From Pseudarthrobacter psychrotolerans (GTDB taxonomy: Bacteria > Actinomycetota > Actinomycetes > Actinomycetales > Micrococcaceae): DNA of 64,000 bases. The notes under the pieces were generated by a model that was not told the DNA's origin, did not search any database, and saw nothing but the letters and a program-made list of their open reading frames with translations. Within the stretch, counting starts at the first letter, position 1. Every line of letters starts with the position of its first letter. Position numbers and translations under genes: made by a program. Where the stretch lies: the NCBI RefSeq assembly GCF_009911795.1, contig NZ_CP047898.1:4278001-4342000 (forward strand), in the 5' to 3' direction. This document shows, piece by piece, positions 54,899-64,000 of the stretch.

Positions 54899-55636
54899 AT
54901 GACTACACGTGCAACTGTTGCACGGCACCGCGCCGAGGTCACCAAGACCAACTCGCTGGCTGTCATTGCCAAGGCTGTCGGCGACAACGCCGGTGGCATG
55001 GGCCGTCAGGCTGCGGTTATCGCTGCTGCTTCCGGCCTTGTCCTGACCAGTGGTCTCGCTGCGAACGCGGCGGACACCGGAGTCCAGCATGAAGGTGCGT
55101 CCGCTTCGAACCTTGAGGTTGAGGTTTCGGCTCCGGCCGTCATTTCGGCTGCTTCCACCATTGCCATCTCCTACGAGAAGCCTGCCGTGACCACCGCGCC
55201 GGCTCCGGTGGAGGCTCCCGCGCCCGTCGTTGAAGCTCCGGCTCCGGCCAAGGCCGCGGCAACCATCAAGGTGGCGTCGGCAACACCGGCTGCTCCGGTC
55301 TCCGCGAGCGGCAAGGGTGCTGCCATCCTGTCTGCTGCTTACGCACAGCTCGGCGTCAGCCAGGACTGCACCATGCTGGTGACTAACGCCCTGGCAGCCG
55401 TGGGCATCAACTACCACGGCTGGCCCGCAGGCTACCTGTCCCTGGGTAAGACCGTGAGCGCAGCCGAGGCCCAGCCCGGCGACCTGATCTACTATGCCGA
55501 CGGCGGCGCGGGCATGGCCCACATTGCCGTATACGCCGGCAACGGCCAGGCAGTGCACGGCGGCTACAACGGCAACCAGACCGTTGTGTCCAGCGCCAAT
55601 GTTGGCTCCGGACCGGTCTTCATCCGCGTGTCCTAG
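54899..55636 (+). CDS. Secreted diverged NlpC/P60-like hydrolase
   Basis: This 245-residue paralogue of the preceding gene shares the export region (MGRQAAVIAAASGLVLTSG, cleavage near ANA). A Pro/Ala/Glu-rich wall-spanning linker follows. The catalytic domain is diverged, with Cys in SQDCTMLVTNALAA and His in GMAHIAVYAGNGQ, but without the usual DCSG. It may still be a peptidase or a binding protein. The 172-base leader has no c-di-AMP riboswitch blocks, unlike its two neighbours. Confidence 0.87.
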   Translation: MTTRATVARHRAEVTKTNSLAVIAKAVGDNAGGMGRQAAVIAAASGLVLTSGLAANAADTGVQHEGASASNLEVEVSAPAVISAASTIAISYEKPAVTTAPAPVEAPAPVVEAPAPAKAAATIKVASATPAAPVSASGKGAAILSAAYAQLGVSQDCTMLVTNALAAVGINYHGWPAGYLSLGKTVSAAEAQPGDLIYYADGGAGMAHIAVYAGNGQAVHGGYNGNQTVVSSANVGSGPVFIRVS

Positions 55637-55652
55637 TACCGAGTCAGTCTTC

Positions 55653-55684
55653 AAAGGACCCTCGCCTCACGGTGGGGGTCCTTT
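55653..55684 (+). terminator. Terminator after hydrolase cluster
   Basis: AAAGGACCC (55653-55661) pairs with GGGTCCTTT (55676-55684), with partial inner pairing, ending in CTTT. Confidence 0.8.
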
Positions 55685-55872
55685 GCTGTCTCCGGGCCGC
55701 AGCACTGCTCCGGGACGCGTGCCCGGGCCCGACACGTGACCCCGGTTACTTCCGGGATTAGTTGATCCCGGGATTCTTTGTTTACTCTTGTGGTGTCGAT
55801 CCATAGCCCGGATATGCCGGGGGCAGCCGGCCCTCGTGCCCCTGACGGGTGCGGCCACGAAGAGGTACGTGC

Positions 55873-56373
55873 ATGCGCACTCTCGTTCTGAATGCTGGAT
55901 ATGAACCGCTGGCGGTAGTCACCTTCCGCCGGGCGCTGGTGCTTGTGCTCACGGGCAAGGCCAGTGTTATTGCCGAGGGCGAAGATCCCGTGGTGGGACC
56001 GCAGGAGATCCTCGGCCGCCCGTCGGTGATTCTCCTGAACCGCTACATCCGCCCCAGATACAACCAGAGCACCGCGGTCAGCCGCCGCGGAGTCCTGCGG
56101 CGGGACGGCCACCGGTGCGCGTATTGCGGCAAAGTTGCCCACACCATCGACCATGTGCAGCCCAAATCACGTGGCGGGGCCGAATCCTGGGAGAACCTGG
56201 TGGCCGCGTGCCTCCGGTGCAACAACACCAAGGGCGACCACACTCCGGCTGAAATGGGCTGGAAGCTCAGGTTTGTCCCGGAACCGCCGCATGGCACCAT
56301 CTGGCAGATCAAGGAACTTGAGAAGCCCACGCCGGCCTGGGACCCGTTCCTGCTGCCGGAACGGGCCGCCTGA
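55873..56373 (+). CDS. HNH endonuclease-domain protein
   Basis: This 166-residue actinobacterial HNH protein has MRTLVLNAGYEPLAVVTFRR at the N-terminus and zinc cysteines in HRCAYCGK and CLRCNNTKGDHTP. The catalytic core is TIDHVQPKSRGGAESWENLV. Such proteins are widely conserved, but their DNA target and role are unknown. ATG 55873 has GAGGTACG upstream. The gene stands alone, not next to restriction genes. Confidence 0.92.
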   Translation: MRTLVLNAGYEPLAVVTFRRALVLVLTGKASVIAEGEDPVVGPQEILGRPSVILLNRYIRPRYNQSTAVSRRGVLRRDGHRCAYCGKVAHTIDHVQPKSRGGAESWENLVAACLRCNNTKGDHTPAEMGWKLRFVPEPPHGTIWQIKELEKPTPAWDPFLLPERAA

Positions 56374-56402
56374 ATTCCAGCCCGCACGGTTAAGCTGGGA
56401 GG

Positions 56403-57142
56403 GTGGACGCTGACCCTCTCGACTTCGATGCCGTCATCCTCGCCGGCGGCCGTTCGTCGCGGCTCGGTGGCGTGCCCAAGCAGAGTCTGACGTACGACGG
56501 CGACTCCCTTTTGCGCCGCTCGGCCGCCGCCGCCGGGGGAGCCCGGGCCGCCGTCGTGGTTGGTCCGGAAGCTGGGGAAGTGCTTGCCCGGGAAGTCCCG
56601 GCCGGGTTTCTCCGCTGCCGCGAGGAGCCGCCGTTTGGCGGTCCGGCAGCCGCTATTGCAGCGGGGCTCGCAGCCCTCGCCACTGCCGACGGCAACCGTC
56701 CCCCGCTGACATTGGTGCTGGCCTGCGACATGCCCAACGTGGGGCAGGCGGTATCGGCGTTGAAGGCTGCGTTGCGTGCAGCAGGACCCCCTCTGCTGGA
56801 CCCGCCGCTGGGGGAGACTCGGCACGAGTGCTACGGGGCACGGAATCGGACGGCGTGGTGGCGGTCTCGGAGGATGGCCGTCGCCAGCCTCTGATCGGCT
56901 TTTATAGCACAGCCGCGCTACAACGTTCCGTAGCGGAACTGGAAAGCGCCGGACGCTTAATCAACGGTTCGGTGCGGTCACTCCTTGCTAGTCTGGACGT
57001 GCAGCTTGTCGCCGTTCCGGCCGGCTCCACGGCCGACGTGGACACCTGGGACGATGCCGCCGCACTTGGAGTGTCCGGCCCGGATCCCCTGAGCGGGTTC
57101 CGGGGCAACACGGCCGCAGATGATTTGGGAGGCAGAGCGTGA
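56403..57142 (+). pseudogene. mobA: Molybdenum cofactor guanylyltransferase-like NTP transferase, one frameshift
   Basis: This nucleotidyltransferase links GMP (or another NMP) to molybdopterin. The signature LAGGRSSRLGGVPKQSL and LVLACDMPNVG (metal Asp) are in the first frame. The C-terminal part (VLRGTESDGVVAVSEDGRRQ, PLIGFYSTAALQRSV, DVDTWDDAAAL) is one frame away. One extra C in the run 56787-56791 joins them into 246 residues. The stop overlaps the DUF6457 start (GTGA). Confidence 0.85.
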
Positions 57143-57432
57143 AAAGCCAGGAAGAGACGCTGGAAGAGTGGTGCAGGGCCTTGCTCCAGGCGTATGAACT
57201 GGAGGACGTCCAGATCGACGTCAACACCATCCTGTCGCTGGCCGGTGTGGCAGCCCACTCAGTGGTCCGTCCGGCCGCCCCGCTTACCACCTTCATTGCC
57301 GGTTTCGCCGCCGGCTTGGCCACAGGATCGGGACAGGCCACGAATGCCGCCGCCATGACCGCGGCCATGGACCGCGCCCGCACCCTTGCTGCCGACTATG
57401 ACGCCGAATCCGCCGGGACCCCCGTCGAATGA
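57139..57432 (+). CDS. DUF6457 protein
   Basis: This 97-residue soluble helical protein matches the DUF6457 pattern (LEEWCRALLQAYELEDVQID, then ILSLAGVAAHSVVRPAAPLT, GFAAGLATGSG). Relatives sit next to molybdopterin genes in actinobacteria, so a Moco-related role is plausible but unproven. The GTG start overlaps the mobA stop by four bases. moeA follows 10 bases later. Confidence 0.87.
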   Translation: MKSQEETLEEWCRALLQAYELEDVQIDVNTILSLAGVAAHSVVRPAAPLTTFIAGFAAGLATGSGQATNAAAMTAAMDRARTLAADYDAESAGTPVE

Positions 57433-57442
57433 CTTCCGTTCA

Positions 57443-58833
57443 GTGACCGCCGCCGCCCCCGGCGAACCCGAAAGCCCCGAGCAGCAGAGCGCCCCGGCAC
57501 AGCACCTTGCCCACACCTGGGACGAGGCGCGCAAAGCCGCTTTTGACATCGCAACGCCGATTCCGCCGGGACGGGTTCCCCTGAGCCAGGCCCTGGGCAG
57601 GGTCTTGGCCATCGACATCACCGCGTTGCACGACATGCCGCACTATGCGTCGTCAGCGATGGACGGCTGGGCCGTCAACGGCAGCGGCCCGTGGATTGTT
57701 GCGGAGGCCGGCCAGCGGCTGGCACCCCACGAGGCCAGCCCCATTGTCACCGGCGGACTGATTCCGCCCGGCGCCAAAGCGGTTCTGCGCAGCGAAAGTG
57801 CCGTGCTTGGAACGGACGACGACGGCCTGCCGCTGCTGATGACCGGCGGCACCGCCCGCCCTGGCGAGCCCGGGAACGGCCAGCACATCAGGAAGGCCGG
57901 CGAGGAAGCGGCTGCGGGGACGTGCTGGTCAAGGCCGGCGTAACACTGAACCCGGCCCACCTGGCGGTCTCGGCCCTTGCCGGGCACGATGACCTGCTGG
58001 TCCAGGGCAAGCCGGTGGTTAAGCTCCTGCTGACCGGTTCCGAGGTTGTGGCCCAGGGGCTGCCGGTCGCCGGACAGGTCCGGGACACCTTCGGTCCGCA
58101 GCTCGCGGCCGTGGTGGAAATGCTCGGTGGCATCAACGGCGGCCAGGAACGGATCGGCGATTCCTACGCTGAGTGGCTGGACGGCCTGGCGGACCGCCCG
58201 CCCGAGGTGCCGGACCCTTCCGCGTTGCCGGCCGACGTCGTGATCACCACCGGCGGTACGGGTGTCTCGGACACCGACCATCTCCGCCGGGCCGTGGCGG
58301 AATTGGGCGGGCGGCTGGTTATCGACGGCATCGCCATGCGCCCAGGCCATCCGGCTGTCCTGGCCGAGCTTCCCGACGGACGCTTTGTCCTGGGGCTCCC
58401 CGGAAACCCGCTTGCCGCCATGATGGCATTGTCCACAGTGGGCGAACCGCTGCTGGCGGCACTGGGCCATGGCGCCATGCCGCCGGTGCAGGAGGTCCCG
58501 TGCGGGACCACCATCGAACCGGAGCCGGGCCGGACCAGGCTGATGCCCTTCCGGCTCCTGTATGGAATGGCGTCACCGGCCAAGCACACAGGTCCCGGGA
58601 TGATGCGCGGGCTGGCGTCGGCGCACGGGGTGATGGTTGTTCCGCCGCACGGCGTGCAGCTGGGCGAACCCGTCCCGGCGTTTGCCTTGCCGTGGGGACC
58701 GCCGGTGCCCGCGCCGGAACAGCCAGGTACCAAGCCCAAGGGCCGGCCCGCCGCCAAGGCAGCCACCCGGGCGGCCGGCAAGGACGCTGTGAAGCCCGCC
58801 GGTCCGGTGGACTGGAGTGCCCTGCTGGGATAG
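57443..58833 (+). pseudogene. moeA: Molybdopterin molybdenumtransferase MoeA, one frameshift
   Basis: MoeA inserts molybdate into adenylylated molybdopterin. The first frame holds PLSQALGRVLAIDITALHDM and YASSAMDGWAVNG, plus IVTGGLIPPGAKAVLR. The second frame holds LLTGSEVV...VRDTFG, VVITTGGTGVSDTDHLRRAV and FVLGLPGNPLAAMMAL, with domain IV to the end. One extra G in the run 57916-57919 joins them (EEAAAGDVLVKAG) into 463 residues. The GTG 57443 start is tentative. Co-directional with mobA and DUF6457. Confidence 0.88.
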
Positions 58834-58959
58834 GCGCCGTGCTGCGGAATCACGTACGCCACAGCCCGGCCAGTGATGCGATGATGGACCTATGAACAGC
58901 GCCAGCCGGCAGGTCCGGAACCTCCACTGGGCCCTTCGAGACAGTCTGGTGATTCGCTG

Positions 58960-59895
58960 ATGGGGCGCGTCACGCAGCGCCGCAAGGTGCACAAGTACGT
59001 TTTGGATGGCTCGCCGAATGCCCTGGATTTCCCGGTCCGCCACCGCGAGGACGTCCTCGCCGTCGAAGAGCCGCTGGAAATCCGGATCGGTGCACTGTCG
59101 TTTTCGGTGACCATGCGGACGCCCGGGGACGATTTTGACCTGGTGGCCGGCTTCCTGGTGTCCGAGGGGATCATCTGGGCTCCGGAGCAGCTGGTGTCGC
59201 TGCGGTTCTGCGCCGGCGAGGACGAAAACGGCGTCCAGACCTTCAATGTGGTGGAAGCCCAGCTGCGGCCCGACGTCGAACTCCCGGCCAGGGGACGGAA
59301 CGTCTTCACCTCAAGCTCCTGCGGTATCTGCGGCACGGACTCGATCGAGGCAGTGCGCAAGTCCTCCCATTTCAGCCCGGCGGCGGATCCCTTGACCGTG
59401 CCCGCGGACGTTCTGGCTTCCCTGCCCGGGCGGCTCCGCGAAGCCCAGGACGTTTTTGACGTCACCGGCGGAGTGCACGCCGCAGGCCTCTTCCGCATAA
59501 CGGACGACGGCGGTGTGCAGCTCTTGTGCCTCCGCGAGGACGTGGGACGCCACAACGCCGTGGACAAGGTGGTGGGCTGGGCCCTGCGGGAGCGGTTGCT
59601 TCCGCTGAGCGGGCTGGTCCTGCAGGTCTCGGGCCGCGCGTCGTTTGAACTCGTCCAGAAAGCAGCGTTGGCGGGCATTCCCGTGCTGGCGGCGGTGAGC
59701 GCGCCGTCGAGCCTTGCCGTGGAGCTGGCCGAGGCCAGCGGCATGACCCTGGCAGGATTCAGCCGGGGCACTAGCCTGAATATCTACGCCGGACAGGGCA
59801 GGATCACGCTGCCCGCCGCGCTGCCCGCCGCGCCGGTTCCTGCAGAGGTCCCCGGGAAGGAACCCGCAGCGGTCCGAGCGAACGTACCGGGATAA
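58960..59895 (+). CDS. fdhD: Formate dehydrogenase accessory sulfurtransferase FdhD
   Basis: This 311-residue enzyme transfers sulfur to the molybdenum cofactor of formate dehydrogenase. Motifs are LAVEEPLEIRIG, FDLVAGFLVSEGII, the catalytic cysteine pair in SSSCGICGTDSIEAV and REDVGRHNAVDKVVG. The length exceeds the E. coli protein because of a Pro/Ala-rich tail. It completes a Moco-use cluster with mobA and moeA. No formate dehydrogenase gene is in the window. Confidence 0.94.
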   Translation: MGRVTQRRKVHKYVLDGSPNALDFPVRHREDVLAVEEPLEIRIGALSFSVTMRTPGDDFDLVAGFLVSEGIIWAPEQLVSLRFCAGEDENGVQTFNVVEAQLRPDVELPARGRNVFTSSSCGICGTDSIEAVRKSSHFSPAADPLTVPADVLASLPGRLREAQDVFDVTGGVHAAGLFRITDDGGVQLLCLREDVGRHNAVDKVVGWALRERLLPLSGLVLQVSGRASFELVQKAALAGIPVLAAVSAPSSLAVELAEASGMTLAGFSRGTSLNIYAGQGRITLPAALPAAPVPAEVPGKEPAAVRANVPG

Positions 59896-59934
59896 AGACG
59901 GCTACAACATCTCGGCGGAGATTTCCGGTGACGC

Positions 59935-59963
59935 TTGGCTATTGAGCTACTAGCCGGTAGATT
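59935..59963 (+). promoter_or_regulatory. Promoter of alpha-mannosidase gene
   Basis: TTGGCT (59935-59940) and TAGATT (59958-59963) are 17 bases apart. The spacer contains CTACTAGCCGGTAG, a small inverted repeat that could bind a regulator. Confidence 0.55.
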
Positions 59964-60031
59964 TTATCCATCGATTGGACGCGTTGGTCCGGATTCGAGT
60001 ACTCCAGTTCAAGCACCTAAGAGGGTTTACA

Positions 60032-63000
60032 TTGCATGACGACCGCCGGATCACCGAAGTCCGCCTGGACCGGTTTGTCCGCGAGCGGATCATTCCCGCC
60101 GTTTACACCCGCACCGTCCCGCTGAACCTGAGCAGCTGGGATGCGCCCGGCGAACCGGTGTCCGTGATGGAAGCGCTGCGGAATAACTTCGAGCCGCAGG
60201 AACACGGTGCCGCCTGGGGCAAGCCGTGGGGCACCAAATGGCTGCGCCTGCAGGGCGACGTCCCGGAGGCCTGGGGCACGGGCCCGGACACCGCCGTCGA
60301 AATCGTGGTGGACCTTGGCTTCATCAACGAAGCCCCCGGCTTCCAGTGCGAGGGAATCGCCTGGCGACCTGACGGCACCATCATCAAGGCCATTTCGCCC
60401 CGGAACCAGTACATTCCCCTGAAGCTCCTGGGCAGCGGCATGTCCGTTGACTTCTACGTTGAAGCGGCCGCCAATCCGGACATGGCGCAAGGCTGGACCT
60501 TCGCCGCCACACCCTACGGGGATAAGGCAACGGCAGGCACCGCACCGCAATACCGGCTGGGCAGGATCGCCATCGCCGAACTCAACCAGACGGTCTGGGA
60601 ACTCCAGCAGGACATCTGGACCCTCGCCGGGCTGATGCATGAACTCCCCCCGGAGCAGCCGCGGCGCCATGAGATCCTCCGTGCGCTGGAGCGCATGATG
60701 GACCGGATGGATCCCGACGACGTCCCCGGCACCGCCGCGGCCGGTCGGGCAGCCCTGGCCGAGGTCCTCTCCCGGCCCGCTTACGCTTCGGCCCACCAGC
60801 TGGTGGCTACCGGCCACGCCCACATCGACTCCGCCTGGCTCTGGCCGGTGCGCGAAACCATCCGCAAATGTGCCCGGACGTTCTCCAACGTGGTGGCCCT
60901 GATGGATGAGGATCCGGGCTTTGTGTTCTCCTGCTCCTCAGCCCAGCAGCTGGCCTGGATGAAGGAGTTCTACCCCGAACTTTTCGGCCGGATCCGCGAG
61001 AAGGTCAAGGCCGGGCAGTTCGTCCCGGTGGGCGGCATGTGGGTCGAGTCGGACACCAACATGCCCGGCGGCGAGGCCATGGCCCGGCAGTTCATTGAGG
61101 GCAAGAACTTCTTCCTCGACGAGTTCGGCGTCGAATGCCGCGAAGCCTGGCTCCCGGATTCGTTCGGCTATTCCGCGGCCCTGCCCCAGATCGTCAAGTC
61201 GGCCGGCAGCCGCTGGTTCCTCACGCAGAAGATCTCGTGGAACCAGGTCAACCGCATGCCGCACCACACCTTCAACTGGGAAGGCATTGACGGCACCCGG
61301 CTGTTCACGCATTTCCCGCCCGTTGACACCTACAACGCTGAGCTCAACGGACGCGAACTGGCGCACGCAGAGCGGAACTTCCGCGACCACGGTCGCGGCA
61401 ACACCTCGCTCGTACCGTTCGGCTACGGCGACGGCGGCGGTGGGCCGACCCGCGAAATGCTGGCTGCCGCCAGCCGCACCGCAGACCTTGAAGGTTCACC
61501 CAGAGTCCGCGTGGGTTCCGCCGAGAGTTTCTTCACCCGGGCGGAGGAAGAGTATTCCTCCCTGCCCGTCTGGGTGGGGGAGATGTACCTGGAACTCCAC
61601 CGCGGCACGTACACCAGCCAGGCCCAGACCAAACGCGGCAACCGGCGCAGCGAACACCTGCTCCGCGAGGCCGAACTCTGGTGCGCCACGGCAGCTGTCC
61701 GCGGCACCGATTCCTTCGAGTACCCGGCCGCCGAGCTGAAGCGGCTCTGGCGGCTGGTGCTCCTGCAGCAGTTCCACGACATCCTGCCCGGCAGTTCCAT
61801 CGCCTGGGTCCACCAGGACGCCGAACGTAACTACGCCGCCATCAGCGCCAGCCTCGAATCCCTCATTGGACAGGCGGCGGCCGCGCTCCTCGGCAAGGGG
61901 TCGCGGACCTTCCTGCTCAACGCCGCACCGCACGCGCGCAACGGGGTTCCGGCCTTGGCAGCCGCAGAGCCTTCGCCGGCCGGCCAGCCGGTTCAGGCAA
62001 CCGCTGCGGATGGCGGTTATGTGCTGGACAACGGCATCATCAGGGCGGTCCTGGACGCCGATGGCCTGCTTGCCTCCCTGACCGACTACGCCACGGGACG
62101 CGAGGCCATCGCTCCCGGAGCGCGCGGAAACCTGCTGGAACTGCACCGGGACACGCCCAACCAGTGGGACGCCTGGGACATCGATGAGTTCTACCGCCGC
62201 AACGTCACAGCCCTCACGGCGGTGCAGGCCATCCGGCTGGAGCACGCCGGACCCAGTGCGGTTGTGGTGGTTGACCGGGTTGCCGGCTCGTCACCGGTCA
62301 CCCAGCGGATCACGCTGGATGCCGGCAGCGGCTCCCTCACCATCACCACCGCCGTTGAATGGCAGGAGAGCGAGAAGCTGCTTAAGCTGGGCTTCCCGCT
62401 GGACGTCAGGGCGGACAGCTCCGCTTCGGAGACCCAGTTCGGCCATGTCTTCCGTCCCACCCACGTCAACACCTCGTGGGAGGCTGCCAAGTTCGAGATC
62501 TGCGCGCACCGCTGGATCCACGTGGCCGAGCCCGGCTACGGCGTCGCGATTTCCAATGCGGCCACCTACGGACACGATGTCACCAGGAGCGTGCGGGATT
62601 CCGACGGCGGGACCACCACTTCGGTGCGTCTCTCCCTGTTGCGCGCACCGAAGTTCCCGGACCCGACGGCGGACCGGGGCCACCAGGAACTGACCGTGAC
62701 CATCCGGCCCGGCGCCGGAATCGCCGAAGCTGTGGAGGAGGGGTACCGCACCAACCTTGTACCCCGGCTGGTGACGGGCGCCCGCGGTGCGGAGCCGCTG
62801 TTCTCGGTGGACAACCCGGCCCTCGTCATCGAGGCGGTCAAGCTTGCCGAAGACGGGTCGGGCGATGTTGTGGTCCGTCTCTATGAGTCCTTGGGGCAGC
62901 GGTCCGCAGGCGTACTCACGGCCAACTTCCCGGTTAAGGACGTCCAGGCCACGGATCTGCTGGAGCGGGCCACCGACGCCCCGGGCGTCAAACCCGCTTC

Positions 63001-63067
63001 AGCGCACGGGGCGGTGGAGCTTTCGCTGCGTCCGTTCCAGCTGGTGACCCTGAGGTTCGCACAGTAA
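60032..63067 (+). CDS. GH38 alpha-mannosidase
   Basis: This 1011-residue cytosolic glycoside hydrolase family 38 enzyme releases alpha-mannose. The metal and catalytic sites are [14 protein letters not shown] (zinc His and Asp), [16 protein letters not shown] and the nucleophile block [18 protein letters not shown] beta-sandwich C-terminal half follows, with GWLP-type loops ([20 protein letters not shown]). I chose TTG 60032 (TTGCATGAC) because AGAGGG precedes it and relatives begin HDDR; a longer frame starts at 59975. Substrate linkage is not decidable. Confidence 0.93.
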   Translation: MHDDRRITEVRLDRFVRERIIPAVYTRTVPLNLSSWDAPGEPVSVMEALRNNFEPQEHGAAWGKPWGTKWLRLQGDVPEAWGTGPDTAVEIVVDLGFINEAPGFQCEGIAWRPDGTIIKAISPRNQYIPLKLLGSGMSVDFYVEAAANPDMAQGWTFAATPYGDKATAGTAPQYRLGRIAIAELNQTVWELQQDIWTLAGLMHELPPEQPRRHEILRALERMMDRMDPDDVPGTAAAGRAALAEVLSRPAYASAHQLVATGHAHIDSAWLWPVRETIRKCARTFSNVVALMDEDPGFVFSCSSAQQLAWMKEFYPELFGRIREKVKAGQFVPVGGMWVESDTNMPGGEAMARQFIEGKNFFLDEFGVECREAWLPDSFGYSAALPQIVKSAGSRWFLTQKISWNQVNRMPHHTFNWEGIDGTRLFTHFPPVDTYNAELNGRELAHAERNFRDHGRGNTSLVPFGYGDGGGGPTREMLAAASRTADLEGSPRVRVGSAESFFTRAEEEYSSLPVWVGEMYLELHRGTYTSQAQTKRGNRRSEHLLREAELWCATAAVRGTDSFEYPAAELKRLWRLVLLQQFHDILPGSSIAWVHQDAERNYAAISASLESLIGQAAAALLGKGSRTFLLNAAPHARNGVPALAAAEPSPAGQPVQATAADGGYVLDNGIIRAVLDADGLLASLTDYATGREAIAPGARGNLLELHRDTPNQWDAWDIDEFYRRNVTALTAVQAIRLEHAGPSAVVVVDRVAGSSPVTQRITLDAGSGSLTITTAVEWQESEKLLKLGFPLDVRADSSASETQFGHVFRPTHVNTSWEAAKFEICAHRWIHVAEPGYGVAISNAATYGHDVTRSVRDSDGGTTTSVRLSLLRAPKFPDPTADRGHQELTVTIRPGAGIAEAVEEGYRTNLVPRLVTGARGAEPLFSVDNPALVIEAVKLAEDGSGDVVVRLYESLGQRSAGVLTANFPVKDVQATDLLERATDAPGVKPASAHGAVELSLRPFQLVTLRFAQ

Positions 63068-63068
63068 G

Positions 63069-63270
63069 TTCCATAGGGGCGACATCCACCGGGATCCGGT
63101 CATTGGCACCGTGGTGTCCCCGGAACAGAACCACCAGGACCTCCTGGAGCGGGCCCGACTCGCCGATCAGGTGGGCCTCCACCACTTCGGCGTGGGCGAG
63201 CACCACCGGGCGGACTATTCGGTGACGTCGCCGTCCACGGTGCTGGCCGCCGTCGCCGCGCAGACCAAGC
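63069..63270 (+). pseudogene. Truncated luciferase-like (LLM) oxidoreductase relic
   Basis: In one frame the sequence reads [20 protein letters not shown], then [20 protein letters not shown] and [20 protein letters not shown], the N-terminal part of an LLM-class flavin-dependent monooxygenase. The first few residues are missing because the frame joins directly to the mannosidase stop region. Similarity also stops near 63270, after which the frame is unrelated. Truncated at both ends, it marks a deletion/insertion junction. Confidence 0.75.
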
Positions 63271-63460
63271 TTCATGGCATTTCAAACGAGTCTCGTCGAG
63301 CCGTTGTACTGCAGAGGGCGCGGGAGGACAATAGCGGCAGCGGCGGACCCGCCGCCGACGATCAACCTCTGAATCGCAGCATGAATCAGATAACGGCGCG
63401 ATCCGGAGCGCATACCTCCTCGCTTCGATGAAGTCAGGATCCGCTAGGACGGAGTGGACC
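63271..63460. other. Junction region of unclear origin
   Basis: About 190 bases of lower GC and different texture lie between the LLM relic and the alpha/beta hydrolase. No ORF of note, RNA or clear repeat seen. The GGAG before 63461 is the hydrolase ribosome-binding site. Confidence 0.45.
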
Positions 63461-64000
63461 ATGGCCAGCCATGTGGATATTGACGGGCACCCAACGTGGG
63501 TCGATGACCGGGGCGGTCCCGGCGTACCGCTCCTCCTGTTGCACGGCGGCCTGAGCAACAGCGACGAGCTGCTCAAAAGCATTGGGCCAGGTCTCGCGGA
63601 GCGTTTCCGCGTTGTCGCATTCGATCGCCGTGGCCATGGCTACACCGCGGACACCGATGCCGGGTTCCACTATGCGGACATGGCGACCGAGACCATTCGG
63701 GTGCTCGAGGAGGTAGTCGGCGGCCCGGCCCATCTCGTGGGGTGGAGTGACGGTGGGATCGTTGCGCTTCTCGTCGCGCTCAAGCGGCCCGATCTGGTGC
63801 ACAAGCTTGTTGTCATTGGTGCGAACTACCACTACGACGGCGTCGTGCCCTTTGAGATGGATCCGCAGTCGCCGCTTGTACAGGAATTGAGCAACGCCTA
63901 CATCGAACGATCGCCCGACGGAGCCGAGCACCTGGAAGTCGCCTTCAGCAAGACTTTCGCGATGTTCGGTTCGGAGCCGACGCTCACGACAGCGGACATC
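63461..64000 (+). CDS. Alpha/beta hydrolase, 3' end outside window
   Basis: The 180 codons seen start MASHVDIDGHPTWVDDRGGP. Typical alpha/beta-hydrolase elements follow: oxyanion-hole LLLLHGGLSNSD, VVAFDRRGHGYTADTD and the nucleophile elbow LVGWSDGGIVALLVAL with Ser in GWSDG. The His end is beyond the edge. ATG 63461 has GGAG six bases upstream. It follows the truncated LLM gene, so it may have been acquired at that junction. Substrate unknown. Confidence 0.88.
   Translation, partial: MASHVDIDGHPTWVDDRGGPGVPLLLLHGGLSNSDELLKSIGPGLAERFRVVAFDRRGHGYTADTDAGFHYADMATETIRVLEEVVGGPAHLVGWSDGGIVALLVALKRPDLVHKLVVIGANYHYDGVVPFEMDPQSPLVQELSNAYIERSPDGAEHLEVAFSKTFAMFGSEPTLTTADI

Noticed and set aside
57428..57446. 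moeA start by ATGA overlap with the DUF6457 gene
   Set aside because: That ATG reads only five codons before a stop, and no G/C run in between would repair it. GTG 57443 was used instead, with low certainty.

Overview
The window reads as chromosome of a high-GC actinobacterium close to Arthrobacter/Pseudarthrobacter (Micrococcaceae). The basis is GC-rich codon use with frequent GTG and TTG starts, actinobacterial families (DUF4193, DUF3027, DUF3263, DUF4032, DUF6457, a DtxR/IdeR regulator, XPB helicase, mycobacterial-type SerC, CIRCE-controlled groEL) and tandem trehalose genes otsA/otsB. It is mostly housekeeping and metabolic genes. I see no prophage, transposase, CRISPR array or plasmid genes. 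The only clear recombination scar is near the right edge.

Layout. 1-2760: the 3' part of a 23S rRNA, spacer, 5S rRNA and a terminator hairpin, followed by a repeat-rich element. 3.0-16.1 kb: a START-like protein, an alpha-glucosidase/LacI pair, an FAD-linked oxidase, a DUF4032 kinase-like protein, a sugar-ABC ATPase, otsA-otsB, a DsbA-like protein, tRNA-Thr and a secreted GH26 mannanase. 16.1-25.5 kb: a membrane glycosyltransferase with a tiny LAXTG-like protein, small conserved genes, an agmatine-to-putrescine operon (aguB-aguA-permease), dps, and an MFS pump with its TetR repressor. 25.6-33.9 kb: a tandem glycine riboswitch with gcvP, two FemX-like ligases, a ThrE exporter and an IdeR-boxed siderophore-interacting protein. 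33.9-43.3 kb: ung, DUF3263, a LytR_C protein, cspA with a solute-binding lipoprotein, CIRCE-groEL, an RNase HI fusion, a WXG100 protein and a two-component system. 43.4-52.6 kb: XPB helicase and partner, a cold-shock protein, DUF3027, an MFS exporter, serC and IdeR. 52.6-55.7 kb: three secreted cell-wall hydrolases, two of them behind c-di-AMP riboswitches. 55.9-64 kb: an HNH nuclease, molybdenum-cofactor genes (mobA, moeA, fdhD), a GH38 alpha-mannosidase, a truncated luciferase-like relic and an alpha/beta hydrolase running off the end.

The most striking global signal is technical. Nine clear sites (plus one probable) show a conserved gene broken or altered by exactly one missing base, always in a run of 3-5 G or C. 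Affected genes are the ABC ATPase, GH26 (twice), MFS pump, ung (once, perhaps twice), DUF3263, IdeR, mobA and moeA. One direction and one context point to systematic homopolymer under-calling in the assembly rather than real gene decay, so the 'pseudogenes' listed here are probably intact in the cell.

Regulatory RNA and DNA sites are rich: a glycine riboswitch, two c-di-AMP riboswitches, two CIRCE operators overlapping a promoter, an IdeR box, LacI and TetR-type operators, and several dispersed palindromic repeats that recur within the window. I did not find a convincing wholly new multi-gene system. The best candidates for novelty are the LAXTG micro-protein coupled to a glycosyltransferase, the RNase HI-DUF4440 fusion, and the dispersed repeat families, one copy of which supplies a gene's stop codon.
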